From: Flavobacteriaceae bacterium CRH
GTDB lineage: Bacteria; Bacteroidota; Bacteroidia; Flavobacteriales; Flavobacteriaceae
Assembly (NCBI GenBank): GCA_001507425.1
Contig: LMAJ01000017.1
Coordinates: 121,885-185,884, forward strand
Length of the DNA stretch: 64,000 nucleotides
Direction of reading: 5' to 3'
Shown here: piece after piece, positions 44,091 through 51,561 of the stretch
Layout: each line of letters begins with the position of its first letter
Numbering within the stretch: the first letter of the stretch is position 1
The notes under the pieces: model-generated
What the model saw: the letters and a program-made list of their open reading frames with translations, nothing else
Databases searched by the model: none
What the model was told of the DNA's origin: nothing
Made by a program: the position numbers and the translations under genes

Positions 44091-44621
44091 TTAATTGCCA
44101 AAAAACAAAATATAGTTTTCGTTATTGCTTGCTTGAGAAATTGTTTCTTTTAATAATTGCAAACCCTCTGCTAAATGTCTTTTATTAAATGCTTGATCTT
44201 CACTTTCATCATTATGCCATACACCAGGATAAATATTATTTAAATTAAAGTCATCAGCATTGTAAGAAGCTAAAATTTTATCATTTTCAATCGTGTGCAA
44301 AAACGTATTAACCTCACTAATAGTAGTTGGATTTATAAAACTTATAGATGTCGATTCTGGAAAATCTTCGATATTGTCAAAATCTATTTCATTGAAATCT
44401 ATATCTTTACCAATAAAATCTTTCGGAAAAAAAAGCTTTTCTAAAGATTCCGGTAATTGTTGATCATAATAAGTTGAAAAAAGGTAAAGTAATCCTTCAA
44501 AATTTTGGTCGAATATCGAAGAATTATTTTCACTGAAATTAAAATCAAAAGATTCATGATTATTAGAAAATTCTTCAAAATTCTTTTTACTGATTTGATA
44601 TAAATTTACACTTTGGCTCAT
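44091..44621 (-). CDS. DUF1877-family protein (YfbM-like)
   Basis: 176 residues. The start MSQSVNLYQISKKNFEEF and the later IYPGVWHNDESEDQAFNKRH and EGLQLLKETISQA segments match the DUF1877 pattern (YfbM of Escherichia coli has IYPGV in the same place). The family occurs in toxin-immunity neighbourhoods and is thought to include immunity proteins, though no activity is established. Leads the minus-strand group with the 139-residue gene. Confidence 0.7.
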   Translation of the reverse strand: MSQSVNLYQISKKNFEEFSNNHESFDFNFSENNSSIFDQNFEGLLYLFSTYYDQQLPESLEKLFFPKDFIGKDIDFNEIDFDNIEDFPESTSISFINPTTISEVNTFLHTIENDKILASYNADDFNLNNIYPGVWHNDESEDQAFNKRHLAEGLQLLKETISQASNNENYILFFGN

Positions 44622-44869
44622 TTAAGTTGATTTATTCTATTGATAATTTATTGGATATTAAAAGCATAGAATCGTTTCAGCTAAAAACTACACTTCAAAA
44701 CGAAATTAGGAATTATTATGAGCATTTGTTTATTTTAAAGGATTAAAGTAGATTGAATTGTCTACCAGTAAATGAATGTTATTAATTGTAAGAAAAATTA
44801 CATAAAATATAAGCGTTTTTCCTATATTAGCATTTCTTAAATCTTCACATAAAGAAACTAATAAAAATT
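44622..44869. other. AT-rich spacer
   Basis: Non-coding, strongly AT-rich stretch upstream of the structured leader at 44870. It should contain promoters for the divergent DUF1877 and 77-residue genes; nothing distinctive was seen. Confidence 0.4.
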
Positions 44870-44950
44870 TGCCCTTGTTGTATGGTTTGCTGTATTCGAA
44901 ATAATACAAACGCTTTTAATGGCGGAACACACTTTATAAACACGGGTTTT
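44870..44950 (+). ncRNA. Candidate structured leader RNA, copy 1
   Basis: The segment starts TGCCCTTGTT and ends AAACACGGGTTTT. The ends pair (CCC-T-TGTT with AACA-C-GGG, one mismatch). Inside is a hairpin TGTATT-CGAAAT-AATACA at 44891-44908, a weak CGC..GCG hairpin, and the single-stranded GGAACAC at 44924-44930. Copy 2 at 48212 shares the same ends, the same 75/76-nt span and GGAACAC in the same place, with different hairpin sequences. It ends 23 bp before the ATG at 44970. The family is unknown to me. Confidence 0.45.
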
Positions 44951-44969
44951 AATCCACTAAATGTAATTT

Positions 44970-45203
44970 ATGAGTACAAACACCCTTTCTAAAGAAGACG
45001 AAATCAGACTTATTAATTTTTTCAACAAAACAATAGACATAAAAGATATGGCTAAGATAATAAGGAAGACAAATTATATACTCTCTTTAGGAGTTATGAG
45101 AGAACATGAAACCCTTCAAAACGAAATTGTCAACTTAGAAAATGGCTTTTATTGGCTGAATGAATTAGCCGAAGTTTTAAATCCTTATCTGGATATAGAA
45201 TAA
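44970..45203 (+). CDS. 77-residue protein of a duplicated unknown family
   Basis: 77 residues: MSTNTLSKEDEIRLINFFNK, DMAKIIRKTNYILSLGVMRE and a tail FYWLNELAEVLNPYLDIE; all helical, soluble, no known domain. That it is a real gene is shown by a second copy at 48317-48549 that keeps the protein sequence (about two thirds identical) apart from one frameshift. Both copies stand behind the same kind of structured leader. Closed by a strong terminator. Function unknown. Confidence 0.7.
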   Translation: MSTNTLSKEDEIRLINFFNKTIDIKDMAKIIRKTNYILSLGVMREHETLQNEIVNLENGFYWLNELAEVLNPYLDIE

Positions 45204-45230
45204 AAATTCTTCTTTAAAATAATAAAGCAT

Positions 45231-45261
45231 AAACCCCGACCCTCATAAGTCGGGGTTTTTT
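45231..45261 (+). terminator. Terminator of the 77-residue protein gene
   Basis: AAACCCCGAC / GTCGGGGTTT with an 8-nt loop and a run of T, 28 bp after the stop codon. Confidence 0.92.
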
Positions 45262-45321
45262 TATTGCATTTTTTTAGCATTAATAAATTATAAATCGTTT
45301 TATAAACAAGGTTTTAGGTTC

Positions 45322-45523
45322 TATCGTGAAGCGTTTGGCTCCGAAGGGGTAAAATTTTAGGTCATGAAGCTAAAGTTTTAGGTTACGAAGCTAAAGTTTT
45401 AGGTCGGCAACCTAAAGTTTTAGGTCAGCGACCTAAAGTTTTGCCCCAACACACCTAAAGTTTTAGGTTCATGACCTAAAAACTTCACGATAGCACCTAA
45501 ACACTTCACGCCACGACCTAAAC
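45322..45523. repeat. Eight-unit 21-bp tandem repeat array with inverted ends
   Basis: Units of 21 bp (one of 22) run from 45355 to 45523: six of the TTTTAGGTC-n-CCTAAAG type, then two ACTTCACG-n-CCTAAAC units. Arms within units are themselves complementary (TTTTAGGTC / GACCTAAAA). A 10-bp inverted pair, TATCGTGAAG at 45322-45331 and CTTCACGATA at 45483-45492, spans the array. The frame without stops has no start codon, so it is not a gene. Confidence 0.85.
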
Positions 45524-45607
45524 AGAAGTGTTTTAAAAGGTAAAACGCAAGATTATAAGCCTCGTTGGGATTCTCTATCATGTATAGATGGAGTAATTTG
45601 CCTCAAA

Positions 45608-45671
45608 TTTGACGTTCGTTACGTCAAAACTTCATGACAGAACCTCATAGTTGGGGTTCGTTACGTCAAAT
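45608..45671. repeat. Palindrome TTTGACG..CGTCAAA with a second half-copy
   Basis: TTTGACG-TTCGTTA-CGTCAAA at 45608-45628 is a perfect 7-bp stem; the right half GTTCGTTACGTCAAA is repeated at 45656-45670. It continues the repeat-rich spacer behind the 21-bp array. Confidence 0.7.
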
Positions 45672-45825
45672 TATTATCACAATAATCAATTGCTTTAAAA
45701 ATAGTACTTTTAGCTAAAATCAAAATTACTTTTCGGGTAATAATCTGGAGACATTCTCGGCGTTTGTGGTGACATTTCGTAGTGATAGAAAATGTTTTCA
45801 GGAAATTGATAAACTAAAAAACTAA

Positions 45826-46188
45826 ATGAAAATAAAACTAAAAAGCATTACTTATTTATTAATGATATTATTTATCATTTCATGCTATTTTTTAGCATTA
45901 AAAAATGATTCTATAGATGATTTAAATAAATGTATTGTAAAAAAGATTAGTTTAAAAGGCAGGATTGAAAAAATTATCTCAACCAAGAGTGGCTATACTA
46001 AAGTAAAAGTTGATAATTATCCTGATGTATTACAGATAGTGTATGGAACTATAGTATCAAATCGTGGGTATACTGAAGGTCATACTTTTGATATAGGTGA
46101 TTCCATCATTAAAAAAGAAAACTCAAAAGAAGTTTTAATCAAAAAAGATGAAAATTTCTGTATTTTTGATATAAGCTGCGATGATTAA
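45826..46188 (+). CDS. Membrane-anchored small protein or lipoprotein, unknown
   Basis: 120 residues. A hydrophobic N-terminus (MKIKLKSITYLLMILFIISC) could be a lipoprotein signal with Cys20 or a single membrane anchor. The remainder is a small beta-rich domain (CIVKKISLKGRIEKIISTK, YTKVKVDNYPDVLQIVYG, in part) with two late cysteines (FCIFDISC). No family recognised. It lies in the accessory region between repeat arrays and may be an immunity or effector-associated protein, which is only a guess. Confidence 0.5.
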   Translation: MKIKLKSITYLLMILFIISCYFLALKNDSIDDLNKCIVKKISLKGRIEKIISTKSGYTKVKVDNYPDVLQIVYGTIVSNRGYTEGHTFDIGDSIIKKENSKEVLIKKDENFCIFDISCDD

Positions 46189-46442
46189 AAGTAAAATAAA
46201 TTCGTATGCTAAACCTTATTAGAATTTGATTTTCATTTAGATCATTCCATCTCTCGTCCTGAAAAAAGTTTACATAATATTATAACATATGAAGATATTT
46301 ATATCATAATGATAAAGGAGGAGTGATTCAGGAAACAGATCTGAACAACAAACTGATGAAACAAAATCGGGTATATCTTTGATTAATTATCTACCAATTT
46401 ATATGAATCTAATTGGTGCAAATCTTATAGAACAAAAGTAGT
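46189..46442. other. Spacer with short gene-like remnants
   Basis: 254 bp with no intact gene. Two short frames read like protein ends (GVIQETDLNNKLMKQNR and SGISLINYLPIYMNLIGANL), overlapping out of frame, the second ending at a TAG just before the next ATG. It looks like a decayed 3' end of a coding sequence. Confidence 0.35.
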
Positions 46443-46979
46443 ATGCGAAATTTTTTTTTATGTTTATTTATTTGTTTCTCACAAATGTGTTTTTCTCAGA
46501 GTTATTTTAATTTTGGTGATTTAAATTTTAAAAAGAACAGGAAAACAGTTGATATTTCGAAGGAGATTTTTGTTAATACTTTTAATACCAAATATGATTC
46601 TACAGACTATTTTAGAAAAAGAAAAATAATTTCTATTGATGCTGAAACAAATTGCAATGATAGCGTGTATAGAGTTTATAAAAATGTTACTTACATAAAC
46701 GGATTTAACAAGACTATTAAAATCAAGTATGCCAGTATTGTTGATTGTAAACAGGCTTTCGAAAAATTATTATCGGAATTAAAAATTGTTTCAAGTGGAG
46801 AGTTATATAGTTATGTTGTTGCAGGTGCTTATTTATACACGAACAGAGAATATCTATATATTATTTCATTGAATGCATTTAAAAATCAAAATCTGTTTGA
46901 TAAATGTAGAAATTTTTTGATTTCCAAAAAATTAGACCGTATAGTTGAAATAAATGGTAAATTAATTGTTCTGAAATAA
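46443..46979 (+). CDS. Secreted protein of unknown function
   Basis: 178 residues with a signal peptide (about 1-19, MRNFFLCLFICFSQMCFSQ). The mature part is basic and mixed alpha/beta (KKNRKTVDISKEIFVNTFN, VTYINGFNKTIKIKYAS, YSYVVAGAYLYTNREYLYII) with no recognised motif. It lies between repeat elements; a REPIN-like half-repeat begins 26 bp after its stop. AT-richer than the core genes, in keeping with the accessory region. Confidence 0.5.
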   Translation: MRNFFLCLFICFSQMCFSQSYFNFGDLNFKKNRKTVDISKEIFVNTFNTKYDSTDYFRKRKIISIDAETNCNDSVYRVYKNVTYINGFNKTIKIKYASIVDCKQAFEKLLSELKIVSSGELYSYVVAGAYLYTNREYLYIISLNAFKNQNLFDKCRNFLISKKLDRIVEINGKLIVLK

Positions 46980-47005
46980 AAATCTCGATGACTATGACTT
47001 AACAA

Positions 47006-47037
47006 GCTGGCGCGAACGTCTCGCTCGTGAACGCAAT
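47006..47037. repeat. Partial copy of the REPIN-like terminal repeat
   Basis: GCTGGCGCGAACGTC followed by TCGCTCGTGAACGCAAT: the left end of the elements at 50183, 50893 and 51562 with one change (GAACG for GAGCG) and without the rest of the element. Confidence 0.8.
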
Positions 47038-47229
47038 TTCATCCTATAAAATAATTAACTGAATTGACATGAATCTTATATAATTTCAATTTAATTTTTA
47101 ATAAAAATCTGAAATTCAATTAATTAACTTTTATTAAAGAAAGGTTTAACATGCTCTGTTTTCGCTGGCTGTCTGAAATTATTAATTTTAACTAAATGAA
47201 AATTAATAACATTTTAAATACTTAAAATT

Positions 47230-47778
47230 ATGAAAAAGAATATAGCCATATTAGCCACAGACGGTTTTGAAGAAGTAGAATTATCATCGCCTAAAGCATA
47301 TCTCGAAGAGCAAGGCTGGAATGCAGATATCATCAGTTTGAAATCAGGAACTATCAAAGCATGGAAAGACGGTAATTGGAGCAAAGAATATAATGTTGAT
47401 GTAGTATTAGATCAGGCAAATGAAGCAGATTATGATGCTTTGGTTCTTCCGGGCGGAGTTATAAACCCTGATTTATTAAGAAGAGAAGAAGCTGCAGTAA
47501 AATTTGTACGTTCTTTTTTTGAAAGTAAAAAACCAGTAGCGGCTATTTGTCATGGACCTCAAATTCTGGTAGATGCCGATGTTTTAGAAGGTCGAAAAGT
47601 AACTTCGTTTTTCTCTGTTAAAAACGATTTAAAAAATGCCGGAGCCCAATGGGAAGACTCTGAAGTAGTCGTAGACAATGGATTGGTAACCAGCCGAAAC
47701 CCTAATGATTTGCCCGCTTTTAATAAAAAAATGGTGGAAGAAATTAAAGAAGGAAAACACGAGCGTCAGACAGTATAA
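47230..47778 (+). CDS. DJ-1/PfpI family protein (PfpI/YhbO-like)
   Basis: 182 residues, single class-I glutamine-amidotransferase-like fold. The nucleophile elbow is AAICHGPQ (Cys107, His108), the acid is in the LATDGFEEVELSSPK segment (Glu14/15), and LVLPGGVINPD is the oxyanion strand. These match PfpI/YhbO-type stress proteins with peptidase or glyoxalase/deglycase-like activity. Start MKKNIAILATDG is clear. It lies between a left-end and a right-end fragment of the REPIN-like element and is followed by a strong terminator. Confidence 0.9.
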   Translation: MKKNIAILATDGFEEVELSSPKAYLEEQGWNADIISLKSGTIKAWKDGNWSKEYNVDVVLDQANEADYDALVLPGGVINPDLLRREEAAVKFVRSFFESKKPVAAICHGPQILVDADVLEGRKVTSFFSVKNDLKNAGAQWEDSEVVVDNGLVTSRNPNDLPAFNKKMVEEIKEGKHERQTV

Positions 47779-47814
47779 AAAGATATTTTATTTAGATTTA
47801 TCAAGTTGCAAAAA

Positions 47815-47850
47815 ATGCAAGACTATTTTGGTCTTGCATTTTTTTTGTAA
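47815..47850 (+). terminator. Terminator of the PfpI-like gene
   Basis: AATGCAAGAC / GTCTTGCATT with a 7-nt loop and eight T, about 40 bp after the stop codon. Confidence 0.92.
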
Positions 47851-47967
47851 TTAAATAGTTATCGATGTTTTCTATTATTCAATTTTTGTGGTTGAGGATT
47901 TAATTAATTTACGGGTGCGAAGTTATATACTTTCGCGCAGTGTGGTCTTGTGTTTTCCGTCTAGTTT

Positions 47968-48067
47968 GTCATTTCGAGGAACGAGAAATCACACAAGTGG
48001 ATCGACAAAGATTGACGACTTAGTTTGCGGAGTTTCTAGTGTGATTTCTCCCTTCGATCGAAATGAC
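47968..48067. repeat. ~100-bp inverted-repeat element GTCATTTCGA
   Basis: Outer arms GTCATTTCGA / TCGAAATGAC and inner arms GAGAAATCACAC / GTGTGATTTCTC are perfect complements; the loop contains GACAAAGATTGACGA. Related sequences occur at 33842-33940, 52300-52317 and 52423-52485. The open frame across it (47888-48130) is a shadow. Confidence 0.9.
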
Positions 48068-48211
48068 AAAAATGCGATAAATTCCTGCCGAAATATAGAT
48101 TTCTTATATTTGATAAAAGCAATACATTAATTGAAAGAAAAATCTTTCTTTTGAATAGTTTTTTCTACATTTGAAGTTCCTATTATTACGACTTTAAATT
48201 AGAACAAGATT

Positions 48212-48294
48212 TGCCCTTGTATTATGTGTACGGTATCGGAAACGACCGTAAACGCTGTCGTAAGCGTTAGGAACACTAAGATACAAGGGTTTTT
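48212..48294 (+). ncRNA. Candidate structured leader RNA, copy 2
   Basis: CCCTTGTAT (48214-48222) pairs perfectly with ATACAAGGG (48281-48289), followed by TTTTT. Inside are two more hairpins, TACGGT..ACCGTA and AACGCT..AGCGTT, then unpaired GGAACAC at 48270-48276: a three-stem, cloverleaf-like fold. It precedes the frameshifted paralogue gene by 27 bp. The closing stem plus T-run could act as a terminator/attenuator. Arms differ from copy 1 in a compensating way. Confidence 0.5.
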
Positions 48295-48316
48295 ATATTC
48301 CTAATATTACGACATT

Positions 48317-48549
48317 ATGAATTCAAACATCCTTTCCAAAGAAGCCGAAACAAGGCTGATTAATTTTTTTAACCATATCATAGATCCCGAAGATATGGCT
48401 AAAGCATTACGACAAGTAAATTACATTTTAGCTTTAGGCGTAATGCGAGAACCGAAACCCTCCAAAACGGACTAATAAATTTTGAAGACAATTATTACTG
48501 GCTCAATGAATTGGCGGAGATTTTAAATCCTTATTTGAGTGTGGAGTAG
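48317..48549 (+). pseudogene. Frameshifted paralogue of the 77-residue protein
   Basis: The frame starts MNSNILSKEAETRLINFFNH, continues DMAKALRQVNYILALGVMRE, and then, in place of HETLQNE, shifts frame and stops (PKPSKTD). One frame over the sequence resumes ETLQNGLINFEDNYYWLNEL and ends EILNPYLSVE. The copy is 233 bp against 234 bp for the intact gene at 44970-45203, so a single lost base (near 48451) explains it. A sequencing error would be an alternative cause. Confidence 0.8.
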
Positions 48550-48562
48550 AATTTTATAAATA

Positions 48563-48599
48563 AAAAAGCCTCGATTTTATAAATAAATCGAGGCTTTTT
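48563..48599 (+). terminator. Terminator behind the frameshifted paralogue
   Basis: A perfect 15-bp stem AAAAAGCCTCGATTT / AAATCGAGGCTTTTT with a 7-nt loop, 14 bp after the stop codon. Confidence 0.92.
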
Positions 48600-48610
48600 A
48601 TTTAGATTGT

Positions 48611-48653
48611 TACCATTCTTTGCGTTCACGAGCGAGACGCTCGCGCTAGCAGG
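48611..48653. repeat. Right-end fragment of the REPIN-like element
   Basis: TACCATTCTTTGCGTTCACG, then AGCGAGACGCTCGCGCTAGCAGG: the right end of the 165-bp elements with CTAG for CCAG. No matching left end adjoins it; the nearest left end is 1.6 kb away at 47006. Confidence 0.85.
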
Positions 48654-48765
48654 TGATGCGAATAAAATTTTAAAAAATCATTTAAAGCCTCATAAAAACA
48701 ATAAATTTGAACAAGTTTTAGAAATGAGTGGAAGTGCATTTAAAAAAAGATAAAAACATAAATGG

Positions 48766-50136
48766 ATGAATAAATTGAAAATAGCTTTTTTTTATATATT
48801 GATTACTTTGTTTTCTAAAGTGTTTTCTCAGAACTACACAGATGCAAAATATTATGCTGATGAATCAAAGAAATTACTAACAAAGAAAGAGCACATAAAG
48901 GCTATTGAAATGATTGATAAAGCCATTGAAATAGATTCTTTAAATGAAGACTACTACATACAAAAGGCATATATATATTATGAAAATTCTAAATGTGAAG
49001 ATGGGTTAAACGTATTGTTAAAACATCTTGAGGTTGCAGGTAATATTAGCGAAGAAGGGATGTTATCCATGTCAGAATTGGTTGAGTGCTCCTATTCCAA
49101 AGAGCATTCTTTAAAATTTTTAATTACAGCATCAAATGGTAATTTTGGCGATTCAAAATTAATTTTAACACAAATTATTTCAAAATGTTTAGACTTAAAG
49201 GACTATGATAATGCTATTATCTACTATAATAAATATATTCATTTGATTCCTAATGATGTCGATAGTATAAATAGTTTATATACTCTTCTTTATGGTTTAA
49301 ATAAATTTGATGAGGCAGAAAAACTACTTTTGTTAGGTTTGAAAAATAATCCTGGTAATTTAAATCTTTTTTCAAATTTAGCTGGCTTTTATTTTGCTAC
49401 AAATGATTATACATCATGTATTTCTATTATGAATGAAATTGTTAAACAAGATTATATAGTAGAGAATATTAAACATAGAGCTATTGTTTATGAAAAAAAT
49501 AATCAAATTGGATTAGCATATGAAGATTATAAAAAAATTATTCAAATTGACAAATGTAATGAGGAGTGTTACGGTAAGATACTGCAATATGAGTATGATA
49601 ATAAGAATTATGAAAGCGTAATAACTAATAGTCTAAAATTTATAAATTGTAATGCAGCAGCTGAAAATAATTTAATTGATGGATTATATACTTCAATGTT
49701 TTTTTGTAATAAAAACAAAAAAGGAGTTGAATTATTGAATAGAAGATTATCTCAAAAGCCAGATTTTTTTTTACCATATTATACAAAGGCTATAATTTTA
49801 ATAAACCAAAAACAATATGAAAAAGCATTACAATATATAGAATTAACGTTAAAGAGTAATGGCTTAAGTAAATCAGATTATTTAACTATTAATCTTTTGA
49901 AATTAGGTGTTTATTTAGTTCTTGAAGATTATAATAGTTTGTCATCTTTTGCAACAGAATATGACCTTAGACAAGTTATTTCTGATAATAAAACTAACAT
50001 TTCAAAAACTAATAAAATAAAAAAAGTAAAATTAAATGTTTTTTTTGATAAACAAAAAGGAATAATAAGTACTTCTATTGATATACCCGTAAAAGTAATG
50101 AATCTTTTAAGTGATCAGTATAGTGTTTCATTTTAA
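48766..50136 (+). CDS. Secreted TPR-repeat protein
   Basis: 456 residues with a signal peptide (about 1-21, ends LFSKVFSQ). Tetratricopeptide-like repeats run throughout: DAKYYADESKKLLTKKEHIKAIEMIDKAIEI (first, in part), YDNAIIYYNKYIHLIPNDVD, FDEAEKLLLLGLKNNPGN, ..AYEDYKKIIQIDK, and YEKALQYIELTLKSNG. It probably acts as a periplasmic or surface scaffold. AT-rich relative to the core genes. A similar fold may be encoded by the partial gene at the window start. Element A begins 47 bp after its stop. Confidence 0.7.
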   Translation: MNKLKIAFFYILITLFSKVFSQNYTDAKYYADESKKLLTKKEHIKAIEMIDKAIEIDSLNEDYYIQKAYIYYENSKCEDGLNVLLKHLEVAGNISEEGMLSMSELVECSYSKEHSLKFLITASNGNFGDSKLILTQIISKCLDLKDYDNAIIYYNKYIHLIPNDVDSINSLYTLLYGLNKFDEAEKLLLLGLKNNPGNLNLFSNLAGFYFATNDYTSCISIMNEIVKQDYIVENIKHRAIVYEKNNQIGLAYEDYKKIIQIDKCNEECYGKILQYEYDNKNYESVITNSLKFINCNAAAENNLIDGLYTSMFFCNKNKKGVELLNRRLSQKPDFFLPYYTKAIILINQKQYEKALQYIELTLKSNGLSKSDYLTINLLKLGVYLVLEDYNSLSSFATEYDLRQVISDNKTNISKTNKIKKVKLNVFFDKQKGIISTSIDIPVKVMNLLSDQYSVSF

Positions 50137-50182
50137 ACACTATATTGATGTATCGTATATGTCTTCACAACTATAGCCTCCT

Positions 50183-50347
50183 CCTGCTGGCGCGAGCGTC
50201 TCGCTCGTTAACGCAATCAAAATCAACAATATATAGCATAATTGTAAATGTTTTTTGGCACGCTATTATTAAAATTTATTTTGCATTTATTGTATTTAGG
50301 TCTTTGCCATTCTTTGCGTTCACGAGCGAGACGCTCGCGCCAGCAGG
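50183..50347. mobile_element. REPIN/MITE-like element, copy A (165 bp)
   Basis: Terminal inverted repeats of about 34 bp: CCTGCTGGCGCGAGCG plus TCTCGCTCGTTAACGCAA on the left and the complement on the right, one mismatch (T for G). Each end contains its own small hairpin CGAGCG-TCT-CGCTCG. The AT-rich core (AATTGTAAATG, TTTTTTGGCAC, AAAATTTATTTTGCATTTAT) is nearly identical in copies B and C. It encodes no protein. Two inverted REP-like units with a spacer define a REPIN layout. Confidence 0.85.
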
Positions 50348-50389
50348 AGATTTTAAGTTAGAGTTGAATGTGGTTTGAGTGTAAATAAA

Positions 50390-50417
50390 AAACTACAACT
50401 TTTAAAGGTTGTAGTTT
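50390..50417 (-). terminator. Terminator of the 85-residue membrane protein gene
   Basis: AAACTACAAC / GTTGTAGTTT with an 8-nt loop, followed by T-rich sequence on the minus strand, ~95 bp beyond the stop codon. Confidence 0.75.
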
Positions 50418-50509
50418 AATCGTCTATATCTTAAATTATGACCACTGAAATAACTCGCAAGAGAGGTGATTATCATCTCTTCATTTACACATTATAAGAT
50501 TTCAAAAAA

Positions 50510-50767
50510 TCACTTCAAAAATAAAAATTGAACAAAGCCTAATTCTATATAAAATAGGATTAAAAATAAAATATAATATTTCTTATATTTTAAAATTAAA
50601 ATACCCTCGCTTTTATTTGATTGTTGTAAAGCTATATTTAACGTTTTCAATGAAACACGTTTAATTGTATTAACGATATGCCTCATATATAAATCTTTAT
50701 AAAGTGACCCCACATATAAGTTAAGCAATATTAAAAAAAGACCTATAACTGTTACGATAATTTTCAT
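50510..50767 (-). CDS. Small two-helix membrane protein, unknown
   Basis: 85 residues: helix 1 at about 3-20 (IIVTVIGLFLILLNLYVG), a basic central part (YMRHIVNTIKRVSLKTLN), helix 2 at about 64-84 (YYILFLILFYIELGFVQFLF). No family recognised. It follows, on the minus strand, a short gene tail that abuts element B, and may be an immunity protein or toxin-associated membrane protein; this is inference. Confidence 0.45.
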   Translation of the reverse strand: MKIIVTVIGLFLILLNLYVGSLYKDLYMRHIVNTIKRVSLKTLNIALQQSNKSEGILILKYKKYYILFLILFYIELGFVQFLFLK

Positions 50768-50822
50768 ATAGAAGATAGATAAAACATTTTTATTTATATT
50801 TTTTTCTTGGTCTGACTTTTTT

Positions 50823-50892
50823 CTAATTTTTTAGTCTCGATCTTTTTTTTCTCATTTTTTTCACATTATCCTCTTTCTTTTCAGTTTTATCC
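50823..50892 (-). pseudogene. C-terminal gene tail cut at element B
   Basis: On the minus strand an open frame enters from element B and reads DKTEKKEDNVKKMRKKRSRL, ending KN and TAG. It has no start of its own; the lysine-rich sequence looks like the end of a longer protein removed or replaced at the element boundary (50893). It precedes the 85-residue gene by 55 bp. Confidence 0.4.
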
Positions 50893-51054
50893 CCTGCTGG
50901 TACTAGCGTCTCGCTCGTGAACGCAATCAAAATCAACAATATATATAATTGTAAATGTTTTTTGGCACACAATTATTAAAATTTATTTTGCATTTATTGT
51001 ATTTAGGTTTTTGCCATTCTTTGCGTTCACGAGCGAGACGCTCGCGCCAGCAGG
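50893..51054. mobile_element. REPIN/MITE-like element, copy B (162 bp)
   Basis: Same termini as copy A, with the left end slightly decayed (CCTGCTGGTACTAGCGTC) and an intact right end. The core is as in A with two small differences (ACAATTATT for ACGCTATTATT type). No coding capacity. Confidence 0.85.
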
Positions 51055-51076
51055 AGAAAGCTTTTAGATGAGTATT

Positions 51077-51445
51077 TTAATTAGTACCCATTTTAGCCAA
51101 TATAAATCCTACAGGATAATCTACATTACTTTTAATTTTAATCCAGTAATCTATTATAAGTCTATAATCCGTATTTTTTATATTTTCAGATAAAAAATTT
51201 ATAAATAATGATTTTTCTTTTTCTTTAATAATGCAATCTAATAAAGCATCGTTGTAAGAAGCAATGATAAGCTCAAAAAACTCAATGCGGACGGAGGCAT
51301 CTACGACTATTTTATCATTCCAATAAATAATAAATTCTTTTACTCTTTTAGAATCAGCATTTATAATACCCCAATCTTGAGTTTCAAAACTTAATAACAA
51401 TTCATTGGAAATTATTTCCATCATTTTATATTTTATTTTAACCAT
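51077..51445 (-). CDS. Immunity-like small soluble protein
   Basis: 122 residues (start MVKIKYKMMEIISNELLLSF; the internal MMEII is an alternative start). Helical and acidic, with WGIINADSKRVKEFIIYWND, RIEFFELIIASYNDALLDCI and YRLIIDYWIKIKSNVDYPVG. No signal peptide and no recognised domain. It begins 6 bp after the stop of a gene tail on the same strand, the arrangement typical of toxin-immunity pairs. Immunity function is inferred from size and context only. Confidence 0.55.
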   Translation of the reverse strand: MVKIKYKMMEIISNELLLSFETQDWGIINADSKRVKEFIIYWNDKIVVDASVRIEFFELIIASYNDALLDCIIKEKEKSLFINFLSENIKNTDYRLIIDYWIKIKSNVDYPVGFILAKMGTN

Positions 51446-51451
51446 ATTCTA

Positions 51452-51561
51452 TTAGTTAGGAGGGAAAGTTTCTATTGTCCCTGGATATCCTGTGTTTACT
51501 CCTGATCCACTAGGAACAAGTCTTGCGTAAGTAGCCGATGTAAATGTTCCATTGGGATTCC
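51452..51561 (-). pseudogene. C-terminal tail of a (toxin-like) gene cut at element C
   Basis: On the minus strand an open frame reads NPNGTFTSATYARLVPSGSG then VNTGYPGTIETFPPN and TAA. It begins exactly at the end of element C (51562) with no start codon. The Gly/Pro/Thr-rich sequence resembles the ends of Rhs-type or secreted polymorphic toxins in this phylum (from memory). The next gene starts 6 bp downstream. Confidence 0.5.

Noticed and set aside
45333..45456. Coding repeat LG-x-EAKV in the 21-bp array
   Set aside because: The open frame has no start codon and a TGA just upstream, and it ends within the fifth unit.
45355..45523. CRISPR array
   Set aside because: Units are contiguous at 21 bp with variable centres of only ~7 bp; no conserved repeat separated by unique spacers and no cas gene nearby.
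47888..48130. 80-codon frame over the GTCATTTCGA element
   Set aside because: Codes through both arms of the hairpin; no homology-like sequence and no start context.
50145..50378. 77-codon frame over element A
   Set aside because: Shadow of the repeat element.
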